33,613 nucleotides of DNA from CAYUNN01 sp964607015 (GCA_964607015.1 CAZSHN010000008.1:1-33613), one strand, 5' to 3'; numbered from the stretch's first letter, positions 1-7,974 are shown. Translations and numbers: made by a program. The notes: generated from the letters alone by a model not told the origin.

Positions 1-232
1 CTTCTTTCTTAATTGGCTTTGCTTTTGTCATCTGCAGGATAACCTTATCAGAAAACCAGTAACTTCCAATACTCATGCTGATACTAAAAATAACTGCTAT
101 TAATAGAATAATATAGCTTCCCAAGAGATAGCTAAATAACCACCCAAGAGCTATCAGTATAATCAAAAACAACCCTATAAGCAAAAAAGTCTTACGAGTA
201 TTTGACTCAGCGTGAGTATAAAGATTATCCAT
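1..232 (-). CDS. htpX: Protease HtpX (M48 family), N-terminal part
   Basis: The reading frame starts at ATG 230-232 and runs off the window at base 1, so about 77 N-terminal residues are present. It begins MDNLYTHAESNTRKTF and continues with two hydrophobic segments (about residues 17-36 and 40-60), then SYWFSDKVILQMTKAKP. The NLYTH start, two membrane helices and the SYWFSDK...A..A-type sequence are typical of the HtpX membrane zinc metalloprotease, which degrades misfolded membrane proteins. The HExxH active site would lie beyond the edge and cannot be seen. The gene starts 7 nt after the lemA stop, and lemA-htpX is a common pairing in bacteria. There is no Shine-Dalgarno sequence, so translational coupling to lemA is likely. 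Confidence 0.88.
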   Translation of the reverse strand, partial: MDNLYTHAESNTRKTFLLIGLFLIILIALGWLFSYLLGSYIILLIAVIFSISMSIGSYWFSDKVILQMTKAKPIKKE

Positions 233-239
233 AGCTTAA

Positions 240-794
240 TTAGAAGTCTACTTTAACTGGCTTCTTCGCCTCAGAAGTTTCTTCTAATTCAAAGAAATCC
301 ATCTTCTTAAACTTAAATAGTTTAGCAATAACACTGGCAGGAAAAACCTCGATTCTCGTATTCAAGTCTCTAACGTTGGTATTATAGAATCTCCTTGCTG
401 CCTGAATCTTATCTTCTGTATCTCTCAATTCTCTTTGCAATTCTACAAAATTATTTGAAGCTTTCAAGTCAGGATAGTTTTCGGCTACTGCAAAAAGAGA
501 TTTTAAAGTAGAAGAAAGAGCGTTTTCTGCTTTAGCTTGTTCTTCCTTGCTTCCTGCTTCAATAGCTCTATTCCTTGCTTTGGTAACATTCTCTAAAACT
601 TCCCTTTCGTGAGTAGCATATCCTTTTACTGTTTCTACTAAATTGGGAATTAAATTATATCTCCTTTTTAATTGAACATCGATATCTGCCCAAGCCTCTT
701 TCGTTCTGTTACGAAGAACAATAAAACGATTAAAACTCCAAACTAACCAAAGAACTACTATAAGAGCTATTCCTATTCCAATTTTTAAATACAT
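240..794 (-). CDS. lemA: LemA family membrane protein
   Basis: 184 residues, the usual LemA length. There is one N-terminal membrane helix (about residues 3-20), followed by the family signature RNRTKEAWADIDVQLKRRYN and LIPNLVETVKGYATHE, then a long helical domain. LemA proteins are inner-membrane proteins with a short extracytoplasmic N-terminus and a helical body; their biochemical role is not settled. The gene is first of a two-gene unit with htpX, which suggests membrane protein quality control. The C-terminus (EETSEAKKPVKVDF) is charged. The ATG start lies 14 nt downstream of a TATAAT box at 809-814, which would leave a leader of only about 7 nt and no Shine-Dalgarno sequence. Confidence 0.93.
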   Translation of the reverse strand: MYLKIGIGIALIVVLWLVWSFNRFIVLRNRTKEAWADIDVQLKRRYNLIPNLVETVKGYATHEREVLENVTKARNRAIEAGSKEEQAKAENALSSTLKSLFAVAENYPDLKASNNFVELQRELRDTEDKIQAARRFYNTNVRDLNTRIEVFPASVIAKLFKFKKMDFFELEETSEAKKPVKVDF

Positions 795-808
795 TTTTTC
801 TTTAATAA

Positions 809-814
809 ATTATA
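809..814 (-). promoter_or_regulatory. -10 box of the lemA-htpX promoter
   Basis: A perfect TATAAT on the minus strand, 14 nt before the lemA ATG. No convincing -35 hexamer lies 16-18 nt upstream, so the assignment rests on the -10 box and its position. In AT-rich DNA a TATAAT can occur by chance. Confidence 0.45.
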
Positions 815-870
815 TTTTCTATCAGGACCTTTATTAATATAATAGTTTAAATTAAAGGTTTTGGCAATTA

Positions 871-903
871 AAATAAAACAGAAAACGGCTCCATCAAGAG
901 CCG
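871..903 (-). terminator. Intrinsic terminator of groES-groEL
   Basis: On the minus strand, CGGCTC and GAGCCG (898-903 and 886-891 on the plus strand) form a 6-bp GC-rich stem with a 6-nt loop, followed by TTTTCTGTTTTATTTT. It lies 27 nt after the groEL stop codon. Confidence 0.85.
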
Positions 904-930
904 CTTCCGGTTATTTGAAAAACTACTTAA

Positions 931-2556
931 TTAGTAGCCTGGCATCTGAGGCATTTGAGGGCCTCCTTTATTATCGCCTTCTTTTTCTGGCTCATCAACT
1001 ATCAATACTTCTGTTGTAAGAAGCATTGCAGATGCTGAAGTTGCATTCTCAAGAGCAGATCTTACTACTTTAGTAGGATCGACAACTCCTGCTTTCATTA
1101 AATCTTCGAATTCGCCAGTAGCAGCATTGAAACCAATATTTCCTTCTTGGTTTTTAACTTTTGCTGCAACGACAGAACCTTCAACCCCTGCATTATCTGC
1201 AATTTGTCTGATAGGTTCTTCAAGAGCTCTTCTAAGAATCTTAACTCCAATCTTTTCTTCTCCTTCTAATTTTAGATCATCAAGCGATTTAATAGCTCTC
1301 AATAAAGCAACTCCACCACCAGGAACAATTCCTTCTTCAACAGCTGCTCTGGTTGCTGCTAAAGCATCTTCTGCTTTGTGTTGAAGAGCTTTTTGTTCAA
1401 CTTCAGTGGCTGCTCCTACTTTAATAACTGCTACTCCACCACTAATCTTTGCTAATCTTTCTTGAAGCTTTTCTTTGTCAAAATCAGAAGTAGATGATTC
1501 AATTGCCTGTTTTATCTGACTAACTCTAGCTTCAATTTTTTCTTTTGAACCTCTGCCTTCAATGATTGTAGTATTCTCCTTAGTAGAAACAACTTTCCTT
1601 GCTTGTCCAAGCATTTCTTCGTTTACTTCTTCTAATTTCATTCCTTTTTCTTCTGAAACAACTTGTCCGCCAGTAACACAAGCAATATCGTCAAGCATTT
1701 CTTTTTTACGATCGCCAAATCCAGGAGCTTTAATAGCTAAAGCGTTAAAGACACCTCTGATTTTATTGACAACTAAGGTTGCCAAAGCATCTCCATCAAG
1801 ATCTTCAGCAATAATAACTAATTCTTTCTTGCCAGCTTTTGCTAAGCTCTCTAACAAAGGAAGAATTTCATTCAAGGAAGATATCTTTTTATCAGTAATC
1901 AAGATGTAAGGATTTTCAAATGCTGCTTCTGTTTTTTCAGTGTCAGTAATCATGTAAGGAGAGATAAATCCTCTGTCAAATTGAAGACCTTTTACAATCT
2001 CCTTATGTAATCCAAATGTCTTTGATTCTTCTACGGTAATTACTCCGTTTCTTCCTACTTCATCTACAGTTTCTGCAATTAAATTTCCAAGTTCAGAGTT
2101 TTCAGCAGAAATAGTAGCTACCTGAGCAATTTCTTCTCTAGTACTAATATCTTTTGCTGATTCTTTTAAAGCTGCTATAACCTTGGCTGTTCCTTCGGTA
2201 ATACCTCTCTTGATAGCAAGGGGACTTGTTCCAGCAGCTACGTTTTTTAAACCTTCGGAGATAATTGTTTGAGCTAATAAGACAGCAGTAGTAGTTCCGT
2301 CTCCTGCAGCATCATTAGCTTTTTGAGCTACTTCTTTAATTATCTCTGCTCCAAGGTTCTCTTTTTTATCTGATAGTTCAATTTCTTTTGCAATGCTGAC
2401 ACCATCGTTAGTAATAGTGGGTGATCCAAAGTCAGACTCTAAAACAACATTACGACCTTTGGGACCCAAGGTTATTTTTACTGCGTTGGCTAATTTGTCA
2501 ACGCCTTGTTTAAGTTTTTTTCTAGCTAATTCTGAATATTCTATTTCTTTTGCCAT
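931..2556 (-). CDS. groL: 60-kDa chaperonin GroEL
   Basis: 541 residues, full family length. It forms the double-ring ATP-dependent folding chamber with GroES in the cytoplasm. Visible hallmarks are ITLGPKGRNVVLE near residue 30, the nucleotide-binding GDGTTTAVLLAQ near residue 86, and EEGIVPGGGVALLRA near residue 405. The C-terminal tail is GGPQMPQMPGY, not the Gly-Gly-Met repeats of many bacterial GroELs. The gene follows groES by 6 nt, and the pair ends at a strong terminator. The ATG at 2554-2556 (MAKEIEYSE) fits the family start and has no Shine-Dalgarno sequence. Expression is probably set by the CIRCE-like operator upstream of groES. Confidence 0.98.
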   Translation of the reverse strand: MAKEIEYSELARKKLKQGVDKLANAVKITLGPKGRNVVLESDFGSPTITNDGVSIAKEIELSDKKENLGAEIIKEVAQKANDAAGDGTTTAVLLAQTIISEGLKNVAAGTSPLAIKRGITEGTAKVIAALKESAKDISTREEIAQVATISAENSELGNLIAETVDEVGRNGVITVEESKTFGLHKEIVKGLQFDRGFISPYMITDTEKTEAAFENPYILITDKKISSLNEILPLLESLAKAGKKELVIIAEDLDGDALATLVVNKIRGVFNALAIKAPGFGDRKKEMLDDIACVTGGQVVSEEKGMKLEEVNEEMLGQARKVVSTKENTTIIEGRGSKEKIEARVSQIKQAIESSTSDFDKEKLQERLAKISGGVAVIKVGAATEVEQKALQHKAEDALAATRAAVEEGIVPGGGVALLRAIKSLDDLKLEGEEKIGVKILRRALEEPIRQIADNAGVEGSVVAAKVKNQEGNIGFNAATGEFEDLMKAGVVDPTKVVRSALENATSASAMLLTTEVLIVDEPEKEGDNKGGPQMPQMPGY

Positions 2557-2562
2557 AATAAT

Positions 2563-2856
2563 TTATTGTTCTAATATTGCTAATATATCTTCCTGTTTCG
2601 CAATAAGGTACTTTTTATTATCGACCTTTACTTCGTTTGGACCATATTTAGTAAATAGTACAAGGTCTCCTGGTTTAACTTCTGGAGCAATAACATTTCC
2701 TGAATTAGTTTTCTTTCCAGGGCCAACTGCTACTACCTTTCCTTGTTCTGGTCTTTCTTTTTCCACAGTTGCAGGAACAAGAATCCCAGTTTTGGTCTTT
2801 TCTTCTTGTGATATTGGTTCAATAACAATATGGTCAGCTAATGGTTTTATCTTCAT
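2563..2856 (-). CDS. groS: 10-kDa co-chaperonin GroES
   Basis: 97 residues, the usual length. It forms the heptameric lid of the GroEL chamber. It begins MKIKPLADHIVIEP, has the mobile-loop region EEKTKTGILVPATVEKERPE (residues 18-37), then GKVVAVGPGKK and GDLVLFTKYGPNEVKVDNK typical of Cpn10. It is the first gene of groES-groEL. The ATG at 2854-2856 has no Shine-Dalgarno sequence. The leader is about 70 nt and starts within a CIRCE-like inverted repeat behind a good sigma70-type promoter. Confidence 0.97.
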   Translation of the reverse strand: MKIKPLADHIVIEPISQEEKTKTGILVPATVEKERPEQGKVVAVGPGKKTNSGNVIAPEVKPGDLVLFTKYGPNEVKVDNKKYLIAKQEDILAILEQ

Positions 2857-2898
2857 GCTGGTTAGTTTAATTTTTAAAATTATTTAATAATATTTTAA

Positions 2899-2925
2899 TT
2901 AGCAATCACGACCTTTGACTGCTAA
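2899..2925 (-). promoter_or_regulatory. CIRCE-like operator (HrcA site) of groES-groEL
   Basis: On the minus strand the two arms are TTAGCAGTC and GATTGCTAA separated by exactly 9 nt. The CIRCE consensus is TTAGCACTC-N9-GAGTGCTAA, so each arm differs from it at one or two bases and the 9-9-9 geometry is exact. The arms are complementary at 8 of 9 positions. The site begins 6 nt after the -10 box and overlaps the expected transcription start, the normal place for HrcA repression. No hrcA gene is in the window. Confidence 0.85.
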
Positions 2926-2931
2926 TTTTAC

Positions 2932-2960
2932 ATTTTAATTTTCTATCTAATTATTGTCAA
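2932..2960 (-). promoter_or_regulatory. Sigma70-type promoter of groES-groEL
   Basis: A perfect -35 TTGACA (2955-2960) and TAAAAT -10 (2932-2937) are separated by 17 nt on the minus strand. This is the best promoter match in the window and lies directly before the CIRCE-like operator. Confidence 0.88.
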
Positions 2961-2970
2961 GAGGTGAAAT

Positions 2971-2993
2971 AAAAAACCCGCTATCAAAGCGGG
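2971..2993 (-). terminator. Intrinsic terminator of the prepilin gene
   Basis: On the minus strand, CCCGCT and AGCGGG form a 6-bp stem with a 5-nt loop and are followed by TTTTTT. It ends only 10 bp before the groES -35 box, so it separates the prepilin transcript from groESL. Confidence 0.88.
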
Positions 2994-3017
2994 CTGTAAC
3001 TTCTTAAATTTAAAAAA

Positions 3018-3461
3018 TCAATAATTGATATCCTCTCCTCCTAGTGAGTAAAGTTCATAATACTGCATGCTATTTTCTAAAACTGTTCTTATCTTAAAAT
3101 CTTGTCCGTTCCCCGAGGTAGCATAATAATAACAAGAACTAGTTCCGCTAGGATAGGCTTGACCATATTTCGGATCTTCTGGAATATAACTTATATAGCC
3201 ATCCATCGCAGTCTGAAACGCAACTGAATCAGGAGTGCTAGCTTCTATGCAAATGAAACTTCCGTCCTGCTCTGGATACTGTTCATGAGAAGTATAATAC
3301 AACTCTAATGACTTTCTTAAAGCATCAAAGTCAGCTTTTCTTTTAGCATCTCTTGCTTTCATCCTTTGGTATTGTAAAGTACTGAAGGTAATAGTACTTA
3401 AAATACCGATAATAGCAAGAACAACTAATAATTCTATTAAAGTAAACCCTCTTTTTTTCAT
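3018..3461 (-). CDS. Type IV prepilin / pseudopilin-like protein
   Basis: 147 residues. The N-terminus MKKRG-FTLIELLVVLAIIG has the prepilin peptidase site after Gly5 and Glu at position 5 of the mature protein, followed by a single hydrophobic helix. The rest is a small polar domain with two cysteines, near residues 74 and 112, that could form a disulfide. It would be a major or minor subunit of a type IV pilus or related filament exported through the membrane. No other pilus genes are nearby; it is alone between groES and the divergent plus-strand operon. The ATG is only 6 nt from a TATAAT box, which suggests a leaderless mRNA. Confidence 0.9.
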   Translation of the reverse strand: MKKRGFTLIELLVVLAIIGILSTITFSTLQYQRMKARDAKRKADFDALRKSLELYYTSHEQYPEQDGSFICIEASTPDSVAFQTAMDGYISYIPEDPKYGQAYPSGTSSCYYYATSGNGQDFKIRTVLENSMQYYELYSLGGEDINY

Positions 3462-3467
3462 ATTTAC

Positions 3468-3495
3468 ATTATAAGCTTTTCAAAATAATAATCAA
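3468..3495 (-). promoter_or_regulatory. Promoter of the prepilin gene, apparently leaderless
   Basis: TTGATT (3490-3495), a 16-nt spacer and TATAAT (3468-3473) on the minus strand. Only 6 nt separate the -10 box from the ATG at 3461, so transcription should begin at or next to the start codon. Confidence 0.65.
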
Positions 3496-3531
3496 AACTA
3501 TAATAACTATTATTGAAAAACAATCAATATT

Positions 3532-3559
3532 TTGCTATTATTATTTATTGACTTATTAT
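3532..3559 (+). promoter_or_regulatory. Possible promoter of the PF04020-secG operon
   Basis: TTGCTA (3532-3537), a 16-nt spacer and TATTAT (3554-3559). The -10 box ends 3 nt before the ATG at 3563, so a transcript would start at or just inside that codon. This is close enough to leave the assignment uncertain. Confidence 0.4.
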
Positions 3560-3562
3560 AGC

Positions 3563-3907
3563 ATGACTGCTAAATTAAGAAAACTATTATTTCAAATTAT
3601 CGCTGGAGTGGTATCAATTTGGCTAGCAAGCCAACTTATCAATGGAGTAACAGTTGAAACCACTCAAACTTTATGTACTATAGGATTATTCTTGGGGTTG
3701 ATTAATTTTTTCATTAAGCCTATTCTTAATCTAGTTACTTTACCTTTAAGAATATTAACTTTTGGAATCTTTACTTTAGTAATAAATATAAGTATAGTTT
3801 GGTTAATAGATATAATTTTCCCCAACCTAACTATTAATGGACTCGTTCCTCTTTTCTGGACAACCATAGTAGTTTGGATAACAAGTTTAATCGCATATCG
3901 AATTTAA
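3563..3907 (+). CDS. Small integral membrane protein, PF04020 type (holin-like family IV)
   Basis: 114 residues from the ATG at 3563; a TTG five codons upstream is possible but less likely. Four hydrophobic segments fill the protein (roughly residues 7-25, 32-50, 56-75 and 85-110). The motifs GLINFFIKPILNLVTLPLRI and LTFGIF are characteristic of the widespread 'phage holin family IV' membrane proteins. Despite that label these are chromosomal proteins of unknown role, and nothing here suggests a phage. The gene ends 7 nt before secG and is probably the first gene of that operon. Confidence 0.8.
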   Translation: MTAKLRKLLFQIIAGVVSIWLASQLINGVTVETTQTLCTIGLFLGLINFFIKPILNLVTLPLRILTFGIFTLVINISIVWLIDIIFPNLTINGLVPLFWTTIVVWITSLIAYRI

Positions 3908-3914
3908 ATCACTT

Positions 3915-4130
3915 ATGAAATCAATTCTACCTATAATTCAAATAGTAGTTGCTATCCTATTAGTTGTATCAATTCTGTTCCAACAAAGAGGAACAGCTTT
4001 AGGTTCTGCTTTTGGCGGAAGCGGAGAAACATATGGCGCCAGAAGAGGATTACAAAAAAATCTTTTCTGGGTATCTTCCATTTTAGGAGTAGCTTTTATA
4101 GTGTTAGCTTTATTGAACCTTGTTTATTAA
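3915..4130 (+). CDS. secG: Protein translocase subunit SecG
   Basis: 71 residues with two membrane helices (about 3-22 and 50-70). The cytoplasmic loop between them has the family pattern LFQQRGTALGSAFGGSGETYG. SecG associates with SecYE and assists SecA-driven export through the plasma membrane. The stop codon shares its last A with the start of the next gene (TAATG), so the two are translationally coupled. There is no Shine-Dalgarno sequence before its ATG. Confidence 0.93.
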   Translation: MKSILPIIQIVVAILLVVSILFQQRGTALGSAFGGSGETYGARRGLQKNLFWVSSILGVAFIVLALLNLVY

Positions 4131-6133
4131 TGAGTTTCAGAAGGAAATCAAATAAAAAGACTTCTTTGCCTAGTTTTAGGCAATGGAGAAAATTACCTAC
4201 AACTCTCTCTAAAAAAGAAAAAATAGTTTTCTTTATTTTTGTTATTCTTTTTATCTCCTCCTCTATATTCTTAGCTTCTAATTTTTATTTAAATAACACA
4301 GAAATAAAAGCAGCAATAGGAGGAACGCATACAGAAGGACTAATAGGACAACCAAGATTTATAAACCCGGTATATGCAATAGCAAACGATACAGATAGAG
4401 ATTTAACTGAAATCATATACTCAGGATTGATGAAGTATAATAAAGAAGGAAAGCTAACTAAAGATCTAGCTGAGAGTTTTGAAGTAAAAGACGAAGGAAA
4501 AACTTATGAATTCAAAATCAAAGAGAATGTTTTGTGGTCTGATGGAGAAAAATTAACAGCAGATGACGTAGTGTTTACCGTTGAAACAATTCAAAACTCA
4601 GACTATAAAAGTCCTTTAAGAGCTGAATGGATAGGAGTAGAAATAGAAAAAGTTTCTGAGTACCAAGTAAAATTTAAATTAACAAAACCTTCCTTCGTTT
4701 TTTTAGAAAGCACTACTTTAAAAATTCTTCCTAAACATATTTGGAATAAAATTTCTTTAGAAAACTTTTCCTTAAGTAATTATAATTTAGAACCAGTAGG
4801 AAGCGGACCGTATCAATTCAAAGAAATAGACAAAGAAAGTTCAGGATTTATAAACTCTATAACCTTAGAGAGAAATCCTAATTATTATAATGAAGGGCCT
4901 TTCATTTCTGAAATAAAATTTAAATTCTATCAAAGTGAAGAAGAATTAATAAAAGCGGCGAAGAAAGAAGAGATAGATGGTTTTACTCTAACGAATAAAG
5001 ATTATTATAATGAATTCTCAGCAGAAGACTTTAATTCTCATTCTTTCGTTATGCCTCGTTACTTTGCTATTTTCTTTAATACAGAAAGAGACCTTTTAGA
5101 AGATGTAGAAATAAGAAAAGCTCTTAAGCACGCAACCAATAAGGAGGATTTATTAAATCAAGCATTAGCAGGAAGAGGGAAAATCGTTTCCTCTCCAATA
5201 ATACCTGAGATATATGGCTTCTCTGCCCCCACCCAGAAACAGGAGTATGATCCAGAAAAAGCAAGAAATATTTTAGAAGAAGCTGGTTTTGAAGATTTAG
5301 ACAAAGATGGTTTCAGAGAAAAGTTTGTAAATAAAACACCTTCTTTCCAATTCAGCTCAACCTTACAAGTCGGAAGTGAAGGAAAAGAAGTGGAAGAACT
5401 TCAAAAATGTTTAGCTAGAGATCCTTCGGTTTATCCAGAAGGAGAAATAACTGACTATTTTGGAAACCTAACAAAACAAGCAGTAATCAAATTCCAAGAG
5501 AAATACGCTTCAGATATTCTTGAACCATTAGGATTAACATCTGGTACCGGAAAAGTAGGAAATTCAACTATAGAAAAATTAAACGAAGTTTGCTTCTCTG
5601 CTCCTGACGAAGAAATACCCCTTAAAATATCTCTAGTTACAGTAGATCAAAAACAATTAACTGAGACAGCTAATTTAATAAAGAAACAATGGGAGGAAGT
5701 AGGCTTTGAAGTAGAAATAAAATCATTTGATATCTCCACTTTAGAAAAAGAATTTATAAAAACAAGGGATTATGATAGTTTGCTCTTTGGTGAAGTATTA
5801 AGTGCTATCCCTGACCCTTTTCCATTCTGGCACTCTTCTCAGAAAAAAGACCCAGGACTAAACTTATCTTTATATGAAAATGAAGAAGTAGATGGTTGTC
5901 TAGAAAAAGGAAGAGCAAGTTCTGAGTTTGAAGTGCAAAAAGAGAACTACGAAAAATTCCAAGAAATAATCTTAGAAGAAGTCCCAGCTATTTTCCTTTA
6001 CAGCCCTAACTATATTTATATAACTAACTCTAAAGTTAAAGGGGTAGATAATAGTGTAATAATAGACCCCTCAAAACGTTTCTCAGAAATAAACAGATGG
6101 TTTGTTAAAACCAAACGAGCTTGGAATCTATAA
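4130..6133 (+). CDS. Peptide-type extracellular solute-binding protein (SBP_bac_5) with an inserted peptidoglycan-binding domain
   Basis: 667 residues. A basic N-terminus is followed by a membrane anchor at about residues 31-50 with no lipoprotein Cys, so the protein is probably tethered outside the cell. Residues 75-400 and 490-660 match the two lobes of the oligopeptide-binding family, including LTEIIYSGLMKYN, LAESFEVKDEGKTYEFKIKE, WSDGEKLTADDVVFT and DYDSLLFGE. Between them, about residues 405-490 (5342-5599), lies a PG_binding_1-like module: LQVGSEGKEVEELQKCL, DYFGNLTKQAVIKFQEKY, then GKVGNSTIEKLNE. That domain normally binds cell-wall peptide or glycan. No permease or ATPase genes are adjacent, so a complete importer cannot be inferred. 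It is coupled to secG. Confidence 0.88.
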   Translation: MSFRRKSNKKTSLPSFRQWRKLPTTLSKKEKIVFFIFVILFISSSIFLASNFYLNNTEIKAAIGGTHTEGLIGQPRFINPVYAIANDTDRDLTEIIYSGLMKYNKEGKLTKDLAESFEVKDEGKTYEFKIKENVLWSDGEKLTADDVVFTVETIQNSDYKSPLRAEWIGVEIEKVSEYQVKFKLTKPSFVFLESTTLKILPKHIWNKISLENFSLSNYNLEPVGSGPYQFKEIDKESSGFINSITLERNPNYYNEGPFISEIKFKFYQSEEELIKAAKKEEIDGFTLTNKDYYNEFSAEDFNSHSFVMPRYFAIFFNTERDLLEDVEIRKALKHATNKEDLLNQALAGRGKIVSSPIIPEIYGFSAPTQKQEYDPEKARNILEEAGFEDLDKDGFREKFVNKTPSFQFSSTLQVGSEGKEVEELQKCLARDPSVYPEGEITDYFGNLTKQAVIKFQEKYASDILEPLGLTSGTGKVGNSTIEKLNEVCFSAPDEEIPLKISLVTVDQKQLTETANLIKKQWEEVGFEVEIKSFDISTLEKEFIKTRDYDSLLFGEVLSAIPDPFPFWHSSQKKDPGLNLSLYENEEVDGCLEKGRASSEFEVQKENYEKFQEIILEEVPAIFLYSPNYIYITNSKVKGVDNSVIIDPSKRFSEINRWFVKTKRAWNL

Positions 6134-6134
6134 A

Positions 6135-6221
6135 GCCGGAGTGATGAAACTGGCAAACATGCATGATTCAGATTCATGTGCTCATTAGAGCTTGTGGGTT
6201 CAACTCCCACCTCCGGCACCA
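6135..6221 (+). tRNA. tRNA-Leu (anticodon CAG)
   Basis: The acceptor stem GCCGGAG/CTCCGGC, anticodon arm CATGA-TTCAGAT-TCATG with anticodon CAG, long variable arm GCTC-ATTA-GAGC, and T arm GTGGG-TTCAACT-CCCAC all fold as expected for a class II tRNA. The discriminator is A and the CCA end (6219-6221) is encoded. It begins 1 nt after the stop codon of the solute-binding protein gene, so it is probably cut from the operon transcript. Confidence 0.96.
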
Positions 6222-6283
6222 GTCATTACTACTAAATAATAAAAATAACAAATTAGATAGTGCTAATATTTTAATTTTAATTT

Positions 6284-7972
6284 ATGAATAAAAAACAAAA
6301 GAAAGAATACCTAAAGATAATCCCGCTCGGAGGATTAGGTGAAGTAGGAAGAAACATGACGCTCTTAGAAACCAAGAAGAGTATTTTAATCATGGACATG
6401 GGATTTAGAATGCCCGGAGAAGGAACTCCTGGAGTTGACTATATTATCCCTGACATTTCCTACTTAAGAAAAAATAGCAAAAAGAAAAAAATAGAAGGAG
6501 TTGTTTTCACTCACGGACACTACGATCATATTGGAGCTATTCCTTACGTGTTAGATAAGATAGGAAATCCTCCTCTTTATGCTTCCCGTTTGACCAAGGG
6601 GATTATAATGAGAAGGCAAGAAGATTTTCCTAATCGACCAAAATTAAACATTACTCAGATAAAGAAAGGATCAAAAGTTAATCTTGGCCCTTTTGAAGTG
6701 AAGTTCTTCAAACAACTTCATAATATTTCTGATAATTTTGGGATGTTTATTAAAACTCCCATAGGAAACATTGTCCACACTTCTGATTTTAAGTTTGATA
6801 ACAGCCCAATCAATGATACTCCTACTGATTTTAATGAGTTAAACAGAATCGGCAAAAACAAAATAATGCTTTTAATGTCAGATTCTACTGGAGCAGAAGA
6901 AGAAGGTCATTCCTTGTCAGAAAAAACAATTTTTGAGAACCTTGATCAAATCTTTCAAAAATCAGAAGGAAGGATAATTGCTGCTACTTTTGGTTCTTTG
7001 ATTAATAGAATCCAGCAAATAATTGCTCTTTCGGAGAAATACGGAAGAAAGGTAGCAGTAGATGGATATACGATGAAAACAAACGTCGAGATTTGTAAAA
7101 ACCTAGGACACATCAAGACAAAGAAAGGAACCTTGATTAAACCAAAAGAAATGAGTAAATATCCAGACTCAAAGGTTACTCTCCTCTGTACCGGAGCTCA
7201 AGGAGAAGGATCAGCTGTTCTAATGAGAATTGCTAATCAAGAATACTCTCATTTGAGACTTAAAAAAGGAGACAATGTAATCTTTTCATCTTCGGTAATC
7301 CCTGGAAACGAAAGAACTGTTCAGAATCTTAAAGATGATCTCCTGAGAAGAGGAATTAATTTGTTTCATTATAGAATGATGGATATTCATGCCGGAGGTC
7401 ACGCTCAAAGAGAAGAATTGAGAGAAATGATCAATATCATGAAGCCAAAATACTTGATGCCTATTCACGGACAGTACTCAATGATGGTCGCTCATTCAAA
7501 ACTAGCGCAAGAAGAAGGAATCCCAGAGAAAAATATAGTTGTTGCAGAGAATGGTCAAGTAATTAAGATGAGCAAAGAAAAGATCTTTATCTCAAAAGAA
7601 GAAGTTCCTTCAGCTCGAATTATGGTTGACGGACTAGGAGTCGGAGACGTAGGAGAAATAGTCCTCAGAGACCGTCAGACCCTCGGAGAGAACGGAATGT
7701 TCGTTATAGTAGTAATAGTGGATAAGAAAACTGGTAAAGTAGTGGGCTCTCCTGATATAATATCAAGAGGGTTTGTTTACCTTAAAGAATCAAAAGATTT
7801 ATTGAAAGAAACAAGAAAAAGAGTAATCAAGCTCGTAAACAACACTGCTAATTCAAATGGAGCTGTTAATTGGTATTATGTAAAAGATGAGATAAGAAAT
7901 AAGATTGGATCTTATCTTTTCAAGAGAACAGAAAGAAGGCCAATGGTCTTACCTGTTGTAATTGAAGCTTAA
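6284..7972 (+). CDS. rnj: Ribonuclease J
   Basis: 562 residues, full RNase J length. It is a cytoplasmic zinc-dependent RNase with endonuclease and 5'-3' exonuclease activity in mRNA decay and RNA maturation. The metallo-beta-lactamase core shows PLGGLGEVGRNM, the metal motif HGHYDHIGA (His77, His79, Asp81, His82) and HTSDFKFD. The beta-CASP part follows, with SSVIPGNERTV and DIHAGGHAQREEL, then KPKYLMPIHGQY. A C-terminal domain with DIISRGFVYL and RRPMVLPVVIEA completes it. A possible extended -10 (TGCTAATAT, 6261-6269) lies upstream without a -35. The trpS start follows 2 nt after the stop. Confidence 0.96.
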   Translation: MNKKQKKEYLKIIPLGGLGEVGRNMTLLETKKSILIMDMGFRMPGEGTPGVDYIIPDISYLRKNSKKKKIEGVVFTHGHYDHIGAIPYVLDKIGNPPLYASRLTKGIIMRRQEDFPNRPKLNITQIKKGSKVNLGPFEVKFFKQLHNISDNFGMFIKTPIGNIVHTSDFKFDNSPINDTPTDFNELNRIGKNKIMLLMSDSTGAEEEGHSLSEKTIFENLDQIFQKSEGRIIAATFGSLINRIQQIIALSEKYGRKVAVDGYTMKTNVEICKNLGHIKTKKGTLIKPKEMSKYPDSKVTLLCTGAQGEGSAVLMRIANQEYSHLRLKKGDNVIFSSSVIPGNERTVQNLKDDLLRRGINLFHYRMMDIHAGGHAQREELREMINIMKPKYLMPIHGQYSMMVAHSKLAQEEGIPEKNIVVAENGQVIKMSKEKIFISKEEVPSARIMVDGLGVGDVGEIVLRDRQTLGENGMFVIVVIVDKKTGKVVGSPDIISRGFVYLKESKDLLKETRKRVIKLVNNTANSNGAVNWYYVKDEIRNKIGSYLFKRTERRPMVLPVVIEA

Positions 7973-7974
7973 AA

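Noticed and set aside
1127..1909. Plus-strand open frames opposite groEL, and similar ones opposite rpoB, rpoC and ftsK
   Set aside because: They are antisense shadows of clearly coding genes, with Ser/Pro/Phe-rich translations and no recognisable domains.
3563..3907. Prophage remnant suggested by the holin-like family name
   Set aside because: These proteins are common chromosomal membrane proteins, and no other phage gene is present nearby.
6258..6266. TAGTGCTAA before RNase J, resembling a CIRCE half-site
   Set aside because: No second arm exists at 9-nt spacing, so it is not an inverted repeat.
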